Positions 17,624 to 26,900 of a stretch of 64,000 nucleotides of DNA are shown piece by piece; position 1 is the stretch's first letter, and every line of letters begins with the position of its first letter. The position numbers were made by a program, and so were the translations under genes. The notes beneath the pieces were generated by a model, which did not search any database, was not told the origin of the DNA, and worked only from the letters and a program-made list of their open reading frames with translations. The DNA comes from Aestuariimicrobium soli (GTDB lineage Bacteria > Actinomycetota > Actinomycetes > Propionibacteriales > Propionibacteriaceae). The DNA lies in NCBI RefSeq assembly GCF_051192575.1, contig NZ_JBPJSQ010000001.1, forward strand, positions 62,001-126,000, given 5' to 3'.

Positions 17624-18781
17624 GTGGTCACCAGCGAGCGGGCCGAGGATCACGAGGACTTCGTGACCACCCACGGCGACGCCCTGCGGTCGCTGGCGCT
17701 GGCCCTGTGCGGTGACGCCCACACCGCCGACCAACTCGTCGACGCCACCCTCGGCGATCTGTGGCGCCAGCGCGATCGCGTGCTGGGCACCGAGCGGGCC
17801 GGCTGGGCGAGGGACCGGTTGGCGCACCGCTGGGCCGACCTCGGGGTCTGGGGGCCCGCCGGTGAGCGCGAGCTCGACACGATGGAGCAACAGTTCGTCA
17901 CCAGGGCCATCATCGAGAGCGGCGACGAGCGATTCCGCCGCCGGGCCCTGATCGGCGGAACCGCTGTCGCGGTGGGGGCGGCCGCCACCGCCCTGTGGCG
18001 CCACGGTGCCGACGGGGGAATGCCGGTCGTGGTCGACCGACTGCCCCTGCGCTTGCGCCAGACCAGCGACGAGCGAGGGGAGCGCTGGTTGCAGGTCTGG
18101 TTCCCCGAACGTCGGCAGCAGGAACGCCTGCTCACCGAACTCGCCACCCCCCTCGAGACCCCCACCACCGTGGTGGTGCCGCTGGTCGGCGGCCTCTTCC
18201 AGCTGTTCGACGGAGCCAGACTGGTGGTCACCTGGGCCAAGGGTGCCTGGCAACGACTCGACGTGCTCGACGGCGACAGCTACGGCGTGCACCCGGCCAC
18301 CCTGCGCCGGCTGGCCCTCGGCCTCGACGAGGTGACCGTCGGATTCGCGGTGTACGACGGCGGTGACCAGCCGCCCCTGGTGGTCCGCCACGACGGCCGC
18401 AGCTTCCGCGCCGACCAGACCCAGGTCATCACCGGCTTCGTCGACACCCCGGAGGGGGGAGTTGCCGGGTACGTGGTTGGGCCCACCGGGTCGATCGTCC
18501 TGGTGAGCCCCGTGGCACGCCAGGTGGACCCCACCGGTCTGGGTGGCCTGGGCGTGCAGCGGGCCGACCTCGGCGACGGTCGGGAGTTCCTGGCCGTGCC
18601 GACCTTGGGGCGACAGCACCTCAGCGTGGTGCGCCGCGGGGTCGACCTGGGCGGTGCCGTGGTGGCCGGCGGCGGTGAACGTCTGCTCGTGGTGTGTCGT
18701 CCGCTGATCAGCCCCGCGCACCCGGTGGAGGTGCGCTGGATCGACCCCGACGGGGTTCCCCGCTCGCAGGAGATCACGTGA
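17624..18781 (+). CDS. A': sigma-region-2-like membrane protein, paralogue 3
   Basis: Function unknown; 385 residues. The opening EDHEDFVTTHGDALRSLALA and TADQLVDATLGDLW match gene A closely and follow the ECF sigma region 2 pattern. Membrane helix at ~109-126, preceded by FRRR. The outer domain shares GYVVGPTGSIVLVSP-type and final SPAHPVEVRWIDPDG segments with gene A. A run of Arg/Glu (ERRQQERLL) sits early in the outer part. It overlaps the start of gene 4 by four bases (GTGA), so translation is coupled. Confidence 0.7.
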   Translation: MVTSERAEDHEDFVTTHGDALRSLALALCGDAHTADQLVDATLGDLWRQRDRVLGTERAGWARDRLAHRWADLGVWGPAGERELDTMEQQFVTRAIIESGDERFRRRALIGGTAVAVGAAATALWRHGADGGMPVVVDRLPLRLRQTSDERGERWLQVWFPERRQQERLLTELATPLETPTTVVVPLVGGLFQLFDGARLVVTWAKGAWQRLDVLDGDSYGVHPATLRRLALGLDEVTVGFAVYDGGDQPPLVVRHDGRSFRADQTQVITGFVDTPEGGVAGYVVGPTGSIVLVSPVARQVDPTGLGGLGVQRADLGDGREFLAVPTLGRQHLSVVRRGVDLGGAVVAGGGERLLVVCRPLISPAHPVEVRWIDPDGVPRSQEIT

Positions 18782-19983
18782 ACCGGGTCGAGTTCGAGCG
18801 CTGGGTCAGCGCCACCCGGCCGTCGGCCGAGGCGGCGGTCGCGGCGCTGCTGGGCCTCCCACAGGACGACCTGCGGGTGCAGGCGATCACCGACGAGGCC
18901 TTCGCCAGGATCTGGGCGTGCCGTTGGCGGCTGGGTGACGACGCCGACCCGGCGCTGCGGAGGATGGTGGTGCGGTTGTGCCGGCCCGGGGAGGTCACGC
19001 TCGAGGCGGCGGATCGTCCGAGCAACACGGCCCAGTGGCGGGAACGGGCCACGCGATCCCGCAGCCCGATCCCGGCCGCGCCCGGCCAGGTGAAACGGCG
19101 CACGGTCATCGCCGCCGCGGCCGCCGTGCCGGTGGCCGCAGGCGCCGCCGCGGGCCTGTGGCGGTGGACGACTCGACAACCGCCCCCGCAGCGCCCCTCC
19201 GCGATCCGGGGGGACGCGTTCACCGTGCAGTTGACCCTCGATCGCGGGACCGGTGTCACCCGGGTGGCGCGACCTGCGACCTCGGGGGGAGTGGTCACCC
19301 CCCTGGCCGCATTGCCACAGGTGCCCCGCGAGTCCCTGCACGCGGCGACCGTCGTGCTGCCCCCCGTGCCGCGGGCCGGAGCGGGGGCATCGTCCCGGCG
19401 GAGTCGGAGCCTGCTGCTGGTGCACCACCCCGAACTCGTCTGGGCCGACCTGCACGGTGACGGCGTCGAACCGTTCACCCTCGACCAGACGCAGACCTAC
19501 GCAGCCGCCGAGCCGGGTGTACTGGGCGGGGGATCGTCCAGCGTCGTGTGGGGTGACCTGGCTGGGCGTGTGCACGGGCCGTCCGACGTGCTGGGGGCGC
19601 CGTTCCCCGGCCGGAAGGACTGGCTGATCTACGTGCGCGGCGGCACGTCCGTGGTGCGGACGAGCCGGAGAGGGGTCGCGCAACCGGGCCAGAACTCCCA
19701 TCTGCTGGTGTCGCTGCCGCTCGACGTCGACGCCGAGTTGCCGCTCATCGTGCACGAACTGCACCTGGCCGACGGCTCGGTGGTCGTGGGGGTCGTGTGG
19801 TCGGTGGTCCCGCAGGAGAACCGCGGTGAGGAACGGGTCGAATGGGATCTCGGGGACGTTCCGGTCAGCGCTCCCACCGAGGGTGGCGCACGGTTCTGGC
19901 ACCTGCCCGGCGTCCGGGACACCTTCCCCGACCTGACCCTCGACGTCGACGGCACCCGACGGCGGTTCACCATCTATCGCTGA
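18778..19983 (+). CDS. B': sigma-region-2-like membrane protein, paralogue 4
   Basis: Function unknown; 401 residues, exactly the length of gene B. GTG 18778 overlaps the previous stop. N-terminus VEFERWVSATRPSAEAAVAA ... TDEAFARIWACRW parallels gene B, the membrane helix (~105-123) follows VKRR, and the outer part repeats VVWGDLAGRV, APFPGRKD and ARFWHLPGV. So the operon reads A-B-A'-B', the product of duplicating a two-gene unit. Last gene of the run; rimO follows after 19 nt with its own ribosome site. Confidence 0.7.
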   Translation: MNRVEFERWVSATRPSAEAAVAALLGLPQDDLRVQAITDEAFARIWACRWRLGDDADPALRRMVVRLCRPGEVTLEAADRPSNTAQWRERATRSRSPIPAAPGQVKRRTVIAAAAAVPVAAGAAAGLWRWTTRQPPPQRPSAIRGDAFTVQLTLDRGTGVTRVARPATSGGVVTPLAALPQVPRESLHAATVVLPPVPRAGAGASSRRSRSLLLVHHPELVWADLHGDGVEPFTLDQTQTYAAAEPGVLGGGSSSVVWGDLAGRVHGPSDVLGAPFPGRKDWLIYVRGGTSVVRTSRRGVAQPGQNSHLLVSLPLDVDAELPLIVHELHLADGSVVVGVVWSVVPQENRGEERVEWDLGDVPVSAPTEGGARFWHLPGVRDTFPDLTLDVDGTRRRFTIYR

Positions 19984-20002
19984 ATGCGATACTGGAGGCA
20001 TC

Positions 20003-21445
20003 ATGACTGACCTCAAGAACGTGCATCTGGTCACCTTGGGCTGCGCCCGCAACGAGGTCGACTCCGAAGAACTGGCCGCCCGGCTCGAGGCCGGCGGGTT
20101 CCGACTCGTCGACGACGCCGCCGAGGCCGACACCGTGATGGTGAACACCTGCGGTTTCGTCGAGCAGGCCAAGAAGGATTCGATCGACACCCTGATGGAG
20201 GCCTCCGGCCTGAAGGGAGAGGGGCGGACGAAGGCCGTGGTGGCCGTCGGCTGCATGGCCGAGCGGTACGGCAAGGATCTGGCCGACTCGATGCCCGAGG
20301 CCGATGCCGTGCTGGGCTTCGATGACTACTCCGACATCGCTGGGCGCCTGCAGACCATCCTCGCGGGCGGTCACCACGAGGCCCACGTGCCTCGCGACCG
20401 GCGCACCCTGCTGCCACTGACCCCGGTGGCGCGGGCCGCCGCCGCCCCCGGGGTGGCGATCCCCGGCCACGGTGCTGGTACCCGGGCCGACCTACCCGAC
20501 GGACTGGCGCCCGCCACCGGCCCGCGCACTCTCAGGAAGCGGCTGGGCAACTCGCCCTACGCCCCGCTGAAGATCGCCTCCGGGTGCGATCGCCGCTGCG
20601 CCTTTTGTGCGATCCCGCGCTTCCGCGGCTCCTACCTGTCGCGCACGTCGCCCGACATCGCCGAGGAGGCGCGCTGGCTGGTCGACCACGGGGTGCGCGA
20701 GGTCTTCCTGGTCAGCGAGAACTCCTCCTCCTACGGCAAGGATCTCGGCGACATCCGCGCCCTCGAGAAGCTACTGGTCGACCTCTCCGACGTCGACGGC
20801 CTGGAGTGGATTCGCGTCTCGTACCTGCAGCCGGCCGAGCTTCGTCCCTCACTGGTGCAGGCGATGGTCGCCACCGAGAAGGTCGTCCCGTACTTCGACC
20901 TGTCGTTCCAGCACGCCTCGGGGCCGGTGCTGCGCCGCATGCGCCGGTTCGGTGACGCCGAGAGCTTCCTCGGGCTCATCGACCAGGTGCGCTCTCTGGC
21001 GCCGCAGGCGGGCATCCGTTCCAACGTGATCGCCGGGTTCCCGGGTGAGACCGAGGCCGATGTCGACATTCTCAAGCAGTTCCTGATCGACGCCCGCCTC
21101 GACGTGGTCGGTGTCTTCGGCTACTCCGACGAAGACCAGACCGAGGCCATGGGCCTGTCGGACCACGTTGATCCCGACGAGGTCGAGGCCCGCGCCGCCG
21201 AGCTCTCCGACCTGGCCGCCGAACTGTGCGCCCAGCGTGCCGAGGATCGCATCGGTGAGGTGATGACCGTGCTCGTTGAGTCCGTCGAGGAGGGTGAGGT
21301 GATGGGTCGGGCCGAGCATCAGGGCCCGGAGGTCGACGGCACCACCACCATCGAGGGCTCGCACGCCTCGGTCGGTGACTTCGTGCTGGCCGCCGTCACC
21401 GGCTCCGATGGTGTCGACCTGATCGCCGAAGAGGTCGGACGATGA
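20003..21445 (+). CDS. rimO: ribosomal protein S12 methylthiotransferase
   Basis: Radical-SAM enzyme that methylthiolates an aspartate of ribosomal protein S12. N-terminal MTTase domain with cluster cysteines (LGCARNEVDSE, NTCGF, GCMAERYG), then the radical-SAM motif CDRRCAFC, and the C-terminal TRAM domain. An Ala/Pro-rich insert of ~45 residues (around 140-185) separates the first two domains, common in actinobacterial members. TGGAGG precedes ATG 20003. RimO rather than MiaB because MiaB is present separately at 37.6 kb and this copy has the RimO opening LVTLGCARNEVDSEEL. Confidence 0.95.
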   Translation: MTDLKNVHLVTLGCARNEVDSEELAARLEAGGFRLVDDAAEADTVMVNTCGFVEQAKKDSIDTLMEASGLKGEGRTKAVVAVGCMAERYGKDLADSMPEADAVLGFDDYSDIAGRLQTILAGGHHEAHVPRDRRTLLPLTPVARAAAAPGVAIPGHGAGTRADLPDGLAPATGPRTLRKRLGNSPYAPLKIASGCDRRCAFCAIPRFRGSYLSRTSPDIAEEARWLVDHGVREVFLVSENSSSYGKDLGDIRALEKLLVDLSDVDGLEWIRVSYLQPAELRPSLVQAMVATEKVVPYFDLSFQHASGPVLRRMRRFGDAESFLGLIDQVRSLAPQAGIRSNVIAGFPGETEADVDILKQFLIDARLDVVGVFGYSDEDQTEAMGLSDHVDPDEVEARAAELSDLAAELCAQRAEDRIGEVMTVLVESVEEGEVMGRAEHQGPEVDGTTTIEGSHASVGDFVLAAVTGSDGVDLIAEEVGR

Positions 21446-22047
21446 CCGCGTCCCCAACCCCGGAGGTGGCCGGACAGCCCAGTCAGTGGAACGTTCCCAA
21501 CGTGCTCACGGGGCTGCGGCTGGTGATGGTGCCGCTGTTCGCCTGGATGCTGTTGTCGCACCCGCACGACCTGGGCTGGCGGTGGGCCACCACGGGCGTG
21601 TTCGTGCTGGCCATTCTGACCGACTTCGCCGACGGCAAGATCGCCCGGAAGTACAACCTGGTCACGAACTTCGGCAAGCTGTGGGATCCTCTGGCCGACA
21701 AGGCGCTGACGGGCATGGCCTTCGTCGGGCTGAGCATTCTCGGTGAGCTGCCGTGGTGGGTGACCATCATCATCCTGGTGCGCGAGTGGGGCATCACCCT
21801 GCTGCGCTTCGCCATCCTCAAGTACGGGGTGATGGCGGCCAACCGGGGAGGCAAGGCCAAGACGCTCGTGCAGTCGGTGGCACTGGGGCTGTACCTGCTG
21901 TGGCTGCCGCACCTGCCCGAGTGGGTGCAGTGGATTGCGTGGGTGCTGATGGGTCTGGCCTTCGTGTTGACCGTGGTGACGGGGCTGGACTACCTCAACG
22001 AGGCCCGCAAGCTGCGGGCCCGCTGGCTGGCCGAGCAGCGTTCGTGA
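21442..22047 (+). CDS. pgsA: CDP-diacylglycerol--glycerol-3-phosphate 3-phosphatidyltransferase
   Basis: Membrane enzyme that commits CDP-diacylglycerol to phosphatidylglycerol. The complete CDP-alcohol motif D-x2-DG-x2-AR-x8-G-x3-D-x3-D is visible at residues ~54-76 (DFADGKIAR ... FGKLWDPLADK). Four or more hydrophobic helices. Its ATG overlaps the rimO stop (ATGA), and its own stop overlaps cinA, so rimO-pgsA-cinA form one coupled operon. 201 residues, usual length. Confidence 0.94.
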   Translation: MTASPTPEVAGQPSQWNVPNVLTGLRLVMVPLFAWMLLSHPHDLGWRWATTGVFVLAILTDFADGKIARKYNLVTNFGKLWDPLADKALTGMAFVGLSILGELPWWVTIIILVREWGITLLRFAILKYGVMAANRGGKAKTLVQSVALGLYLLWLPHLPEWVQWIAWVLMGLAFVLTVVTGLDYLNEARKLRARWLAEQRS

Positions 22048-22526
22048 CCGACCCGGGGTCGGCGGCCGCGCTGATCGCGTCGCTGGCGGCGCGCGGGCTG
22101 ACGCTGGCCACCTGTGAGTCGCTCACGGGCGGGCTGGTGAGCGCATCGCTCACCGGCGTGCCCGGGTCGTCCGCCGTGGTGGTGGGCGGACTGGTGACCT
22201 ATGCCACCCGGCTCAAGACGCAGCTGGCGGGGGTCGATCCCAGCGTGATCGCGGCCGACGGCGTCGTCAGCCGGGCGGTGGCCGAGCAGATGGCCGCCGG
22301 GGTACGGACGAACCTGGGCGTCGACCTGGGGCTGGCGTGCACCGGGGTGGCCGGGCCCGGCCCGCAGGACGGGGTCGCCGCGGGCACCGTGTGGATCGCC
22401 GTGGCCAGCGCCTCGGGCGTGCGATCCGAGCGGTTGGTCGTGCCGGGGGACCGCGAGACGGTGCGGGCGACAACCGTGGCTGCCCTGATCGAGCTGACAC
22501 AACGCTCGGTGACCGCGGATCCATGA
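22044..22526 (+). CDS. cinA: CinA C-terminal domain protein (NMN amidohydrolase, PncC type)
   Basis: 160-residue enzyme that deamidates nicotinamide mononucleotide for NAD recycling. It contains only the amidase domain (TCESLTGGLVSASLTGVPGSS, VVGGLVTYATRLKTQLAGV, LACTGVAGPGPQDGVAAGTVW), without the COG1058 half of full-length CinA. GTG 22044 overlaps the pgsA stop by four bases. In actinobacteria cinA stands just before clgR, as here. The name CinA is historical; competence is not implied. Confidence 0.93.
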   Translation: MTDPGSAAALIASLAARGLTLATCESLTGGLVSASLTGVPGSSAVVVGGLVTYATRLKTQLAGVDPSVIAADGVVSRAVAEQMAAGVRTNLGVDLGLACTGVAGPGPQDGVAAGTVWIAVASASGVRSERLVVPGDRETVRATTVAALIELTQRSVTADP

Positions 22527-22611
22527 AGTCACCAGCCTGAAGGTGTTGCCATGAAGGCGTGAGACTGGATTCTTGTTCGCTCTGCGCGGGAATGATCGGC
22601 CTCCGTCCCGC

Positions 22612-22629
22612 GTTGACACTGTTGTCAAC
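22612..22629. promoter_or_regulatory. perfect palindrome upstream of clgR
   Basis: GTTGACACTGTTGTCAAC has 7-bp perfect arms around CTGT, 41 nt before the clgR start, and contains a consensus -35 hexamer (TTGACA, 22613-22618), though no good -10 follows at 17 nt. Thirty-odd bases upstream, GTTCGC-N5-GCG (22575-22588) is a partial match to ClgR operators. The 143-bp gap between cinA and clgR holds no gene. Confidence 0.45.
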
Positions 22630-22669
22630 CGCCGCCGTGGCGGGTCGACCGTGAACGAGAGGTGGCGCC

Positions 22670-22945
22670 ATGAAGCCAATGTTGATGCGAGAGCTGATCG
22701 GCGAGACCCTGCGCGAACTTCGCTTTGGTCAGGGGCGCACGTTGCGTGACGTCTCGATGGATGCCCGGGTGAGCCTGGGCTACTTGTCGGAGGTCGAGCG
22801 CGGGCAGAAGGAGGCCTCGTCGGAACTGCTGGCCTCGATCGCCGCCGCCCTGAACGTGCCGCTGTCGCAGGTGCTGCGCACCGTCAGTCAGAAGTTGGTT
22901 GCGCTCGAGCAGCCGCAGCGCCCGGTGGTGGCACGGGCCGCCTGA
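22670..22945 (+). CDS. clgR: ClgR-type helix-turn-helix activator
   Basis: 91-residue XRE-family regulator. Residues ~8-70 form the HTH with the hallmark block RTLRDVSMDARVSLGYLSEVERGQKEASSELLASI of ClgR, which in Corynebacterium, Streptomyces and Mycobacterium turns on clp protease genes and some repair genes (recA and hflX in some species; both occur in this window). GAGAGG precedes the ATG. The end (SQKLVALEQPQ...VARAA) is a plausible Clp degradation tail, as ClgR is itself a Clp substrate elsewhere. Position after cinA is the conserved one. Confidence 0.9.
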   Translation: MKPMLMRELIGETLRELRFGQGRTLRDVSMDARVSLGYLSEVERGQKEASSELLASIAAALNVPLSQVLRTVSQKLVALEQPQRPVVARAA

Positions 22946-22969
22946 CCCCCCCGCCAGCCCCCCAGGTCA

Positions 22970-22987
22970 GGCCCGCCCGAGCGGGCC
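22970..22987. terminator. hairpin after clgR
   Basis: GGCCCGC and GCGGGCC pair perfectly around CCGA, 25 nt after the clgR stop. Together with the next hairpin it separates convergent clgR and the DeoR gene. Confidence 0.6.
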
Positions 22988-22992
22988 ACGGG

Positions 22993-23025
22993 ACGCGCCC
23001 CCGATCCGATGGGTCGGGGGCGTGT
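22993..23025. terminator. second hairpin between clgR and the DeoR gene
   Basis: Twelve-pair stem (one G-T) with the core CGCCCCCGA / TCGGGGGCG around a 9-nt loop, ending 11 nt before the DeoR stop codon. Symmetric, so it can stop transcription from either side. Confidence 0.7.
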
Positions 23026-23035
23026 TGCGTCCGGC

Positions 23036-23845
23036 TCAGCCCTCGTTGCCGGCTGGCACGACCACGACCTCGACCCCGGCCTTGCGAATCTTGGCGAGCT
23101 CGTTGCGATCGGCGGACGAGTCGGTGACCAGCAGGTCGATCTCGCTGAGGTCGGCCAGCCGCGCCAGCGTGACGCGCCCGATCTTCGAACCGTCGGCGAC
23201 ACAGATGACCATCTGTGCGCGTTCGATCATGGAGTGATTGGTGGCGGCCTCGGTGTCGTCATGGGTGGTCAGGCCGCCGTCGACGCTGACCCCGTCCGAG
23301 CCCACGATCGCGGTGCCCACGTTGATCTGGCGGAAGGTGGCCTCGGCGAGCGAGCCCACCAGTTCGAGCGAGTTCGAGCGCAGCACCCCACCGGCGATCA
23401 GCACCCGTTGCTGGCCCACCTTGGCGGCCTCGAGGGCCAGGGAGACCGAGTTCGTGATCAGCGTGACGTCGCGGCGCGCGTGCAGGGCGCGCAGCACCTC
23501 GGTGGTGGTGGTGCCACCGGTCAGGGCAATGGCGTGCTTTCCGGCGGGCAACTGCTCGACGACGGCACGGGCGATCGCCTGCTTGGCGCGGCGATTGCGT
23601 CCGTCACGCAGCTGCACCGGCAATTCCGCCCCCTGCTTCACGCGGCGGGCCCCGCCATGGGTGCGCACGAGCAGACCCTGCTCGGCAAGACTGGCGACGT
23701 CGCGGCGGATCGTGGCGGCCGAGGCCCCCAACATGGCGGCCAGGTCGCTGAGCTGCACCTCGCCCTTCTCGGCGACGGTGGCCAGCAGGGCGACCATGCG
23801 ATCCGACCGTCGCCCTCCGGCCTGGTCCTCGGCGGACGTGCTCAT
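23036..23845 (-). CDS. DeoR-family transcriptional repressor
   Basis: 269 residues: N-terminal DeoR winged helix (GEVQLSDLAAMLGASAATIRRD, then RTHGGARR) and a C-terminal ribose-isomerase-like sensor domain (VALTGGTTTTEVLRAL, ITNSVSLALEAA, GGVLRSNSLELVGSLAEATF, GSDGVSVDGGLTTHDDTEA, DGSKIGRV). Members bind phosphosugars and repress sugar or polyol genes. ATG 23845 has CGGAG upstream; a TTG 18 nt earlier is the alternative. No sugar gene adjoins it, so the target is unknown. Confidence 0.87.
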   Translation of the reverse strand: MSTSAEDQAGGRRSDRMVALLATVAEKGEVQLSDLAAMLGASAATIRRDVASLAEQGLLVRTHGGARRVKQGAELPVQLRDGRNRRAKQAIARAVVEQLPAGKHAIALTGGTTTTEVLRALHARRDVTLITNSVSLALEAAKVGQQRVLIAGGVLRSNSLELVGSLAEATFRQINVGTAIVGSDGVSVDGGLTTHDDTEAATNHSMIERAQMVICVADGSKIGRVTLARLADLSEIDLLVTDSSADRNELAKIRKAGVEVVVVPAGNEG

Positions 23846-23912
23846 TCGCGGAACTCCGATCAACTCAACTGTGAGCGTTTCACTGCAAACAGCCTAGCGA
23901 TCGCTCAGCCGC

Positions 23913-26900
23913 TCACGCGCGTTCGCTCTCCTGGTGGACACCGGTGCGTGGGCGGAATCCCTGCGGAGTCATCACGAAGCCGGCCGCCTCCAGCAGGTCG
24001 CGCCACCGGCCTGCACCCCACGACGCGGTGAGCGCGGACTCCCCGTTGATCGTCTCGATCGTCATCGGCGAGATCGACTGTCGCAGCACGGCGTCGGTGA
24101 GGGTCTGCAGGCCCGCCCGCAGCCGCTCGGCGTCGGCCGAGAACGCGAGCACCGTGCGCACGCCGCGCTCGAGGTAGAGCAGTGGCGCGGCGTCGTCGAG
24201 CACCACCAGGGCGCCAGCCTTGCGGCTGGGGCGATGGGCGGGCGAGTCGGGCCAGGGGAGGGCCGCACCGTACGGGTTGGCGGGATCGCAGGCAGCGAGC
24301 AGCCTCACGCCGGCGGCCGGCCGCTCCTCGCGGACCCGGTCGACGGCACCCGGAAGGGCGAACTGGCTGGCGCCGAGCCCTTCGACGAAGTAGCCGCGGC
24401 GCACCCCGCCCTGGTCCTCCATGGCCGCCAGCACCCGGTAGGCGGCGCCGAACGAGCCGAACAGGGGTTCGGTCTGCACACACCCGCGGGTGATGACGCC
24501 GTATCGGTTGAGCAGCACGGAGGCCGCCAGCAGGTCGCGCTCGCCGGCGCTGGCGGCACTCGAGGTCACGATCGACCACCGGCCAGGGGTGCCGCTGAGA
24601 CGAGGCGTGCGCAGGGGGCGGGCGATCGTCCGTCGGCGGGGCGCCGCCCGGCGAGGGGTCTTGAGGGCACCGCGGCTCACGTGTTCGCGCACCGCCGAGA
24701 AGCTGGACGAGGTCAGCCACCCGCCCCAGACGAGCTCCCAGAGCCCATCGGTGCCCTCGGCGCTCTCGAGTTTCTGCCCCTCGACGGCCGCCATCAGCTC
24801 GGCGACCGTCCAGGCGCCACCGCCGCGGGCGGCCGCCAGCATGCCCTCGGTGAGAGCGGACGAGGGCTCCGTCCCGGCGTCGGGCAGCGCCAGATCTGCC
24901 GGCCACAGCTGCACCCAGCCGTCCCGCGTGCCGATGGCCCCACGGCCGTTCCAGACGACGTCGCCGCGGGCGAGCAGGTCGTCCAACATGGAAGGCCGGT
25001 AGTCGCTCACCCGCGCCGGCAGTACCAGCGATTCCAGCATCGAGGCCGGGATCGGGTGACCGGCGAGGGACTCCACCGCGGCCAGCACCGCCTCGGTGCC
25101 CTCGGTGGGGTGGGTCGTCTCCTGCCAGTCGGCCAGGAAGCTGGCGTACTGGCGGTGCTCGACGGGTTCCACGCCGCTGCGCAGCAGCGCCAGCGACCGC
25201 CGGCGGACCCGCCTGATCATCGAGCGGTGCCACCAGCGGTGGTCGAGGATCTCGAGTTCGCCGTCGCCGATGCGGAGGCGCTCGAGCACGCGCTCGGCGG
25301 TGCCGTGCGGCAGGGCCAGGCGTTCGTCCAGTGTGGCAGCCGTCGTGCCGGCGTGGGTGCGCACCCATCGACCCAGCAGTCGTGCCAGGGCCTCCTCGGA
25401 GGTGACCGGTGCCGGCGACGCCCACCCGGGTGGCACGGGCACTCCCAGACCGTCGCGCAGCAGCGCCAGATCGTCCGCGGTGGCGAGCAGGTCACGGCCG
25501 GCGACGCGCAGGCTGACGAGGCGCCGGTGGGCGAGCAGATCGGCCAACCACCCGGGCGAGTCACCGTCGGCGCGGGCGTGGGCCTCGTCCTCGGTGAGGG
25601 GGCCGAGGGTGCGGATCACGTCCCACCACGACTCCGCGGTCTCGGCGCGGTGGTCGTCGGCCGTGCGCTGCACCTCGGCCTCGACCTGCGCGGCAGCGGT
25701 GGGATCGAGCAGATCGGCCACCTCGCCGGAGCGGCCCAGCAGTTCGGCCAGCAGGTTCTGGTCGATACCGGCCGCCGCCAGGGTGCGTTCCGCCAGCGGC
25801 TGGTCGGAGTCGTAGATGAACTCGCCCACGTAGGCGAACAGCAGGTTGCGCGCGTACGGGGAAGGCTGGTCGGTCTCGACCTCGACCACCCGGATGCGGC
25901 GCGCCGCCACCGCCGCGAGCTGGGCTCTCAGGCCCGGCAGGTCGAAGACATCTTCCAGGCACTCCCGCAGCGTCTCCAGCACGATCGGGAAATCGGGGAA
26001 GCGGCTGGCCACCTGCAGCAGCTGGGCCGAGCGCATGCGCTGCTGCCACAGGGGGGATCGTCGGTGGGGGTCGCGCCGGGGCAACAGCAGCGCGCGAGCC
26101 GCGCACTCGCGGAATCGCGACGCGAACAACGCGCTGCCGAAGATCTCGCCGGCCAGCACCTGGTCGAGGTCGTCGGGATCGAGGTCGAGCAGGTCGAGAC
26201 CCGGCGGGGTGCGCTCCACGTCGGGAATCCGCACAATGATGCCGTCATTGGTGGCGGTGGCACGGGCCTCGACACCGAACCGCTCGCGAGCCCGGGACTC
26301 GATGACCATCGCCCACGGGGCGAGCACGGCGTTGCCCCAGGCGGCGTGCACGAGCACGCGCCAGTCGCCGAGTTCGTCGCGGCACCGCTCGACCACCACC
26401 GTGGATGCGCCGGGCACGACGCCCGTGGCCCGCTGCTGTTCGTCGAGGTGGGCGATCGCATTGTCGATCGCCCAGGTGTCGAGGCCACGGGCGGCGAGCT
26501 GAGCGGCCCGGTTCTCGGGTGCCGCCTGCAGCCGGTCGGTGAACTCACCCAGCGCCCGACCCAGCTCCAGCGGGCGGGAGTTGGCGTCGCCGTGCCAGAA
26601 CGGCAGCCGACCCGGCTGCCCGGGTGCGGGTGTGACCAGCACCTGGTGTGGCGTGATCTCCTCGATCCGCCAGGTGCTCGTGCCGAGGGTGAACAGATCA
26701 CCGACCCGTGACTCGTAGACCATCTCCTCGTCGAGTTCACCCACGCGTCGACCGGCGCCGTCGCCGGCCAGGAACACCCCGAACAATCCGCGGTCGGGAA
26801 TCGTGCCCCCCGACGTCGTGACCAGCCGCTTGGCACCCGGACGAGCCGTCAGCAGGTCGGTGGCACGGTCCCAGACCAGCCGGGGCCGAAGTTCGGACCA

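Noticed and set aside
23934..26711. 925-codon open frame on the plus strand opposite lhr
   Set aside because: Shadow of the lhr coding strand, with no recognisable motifs.
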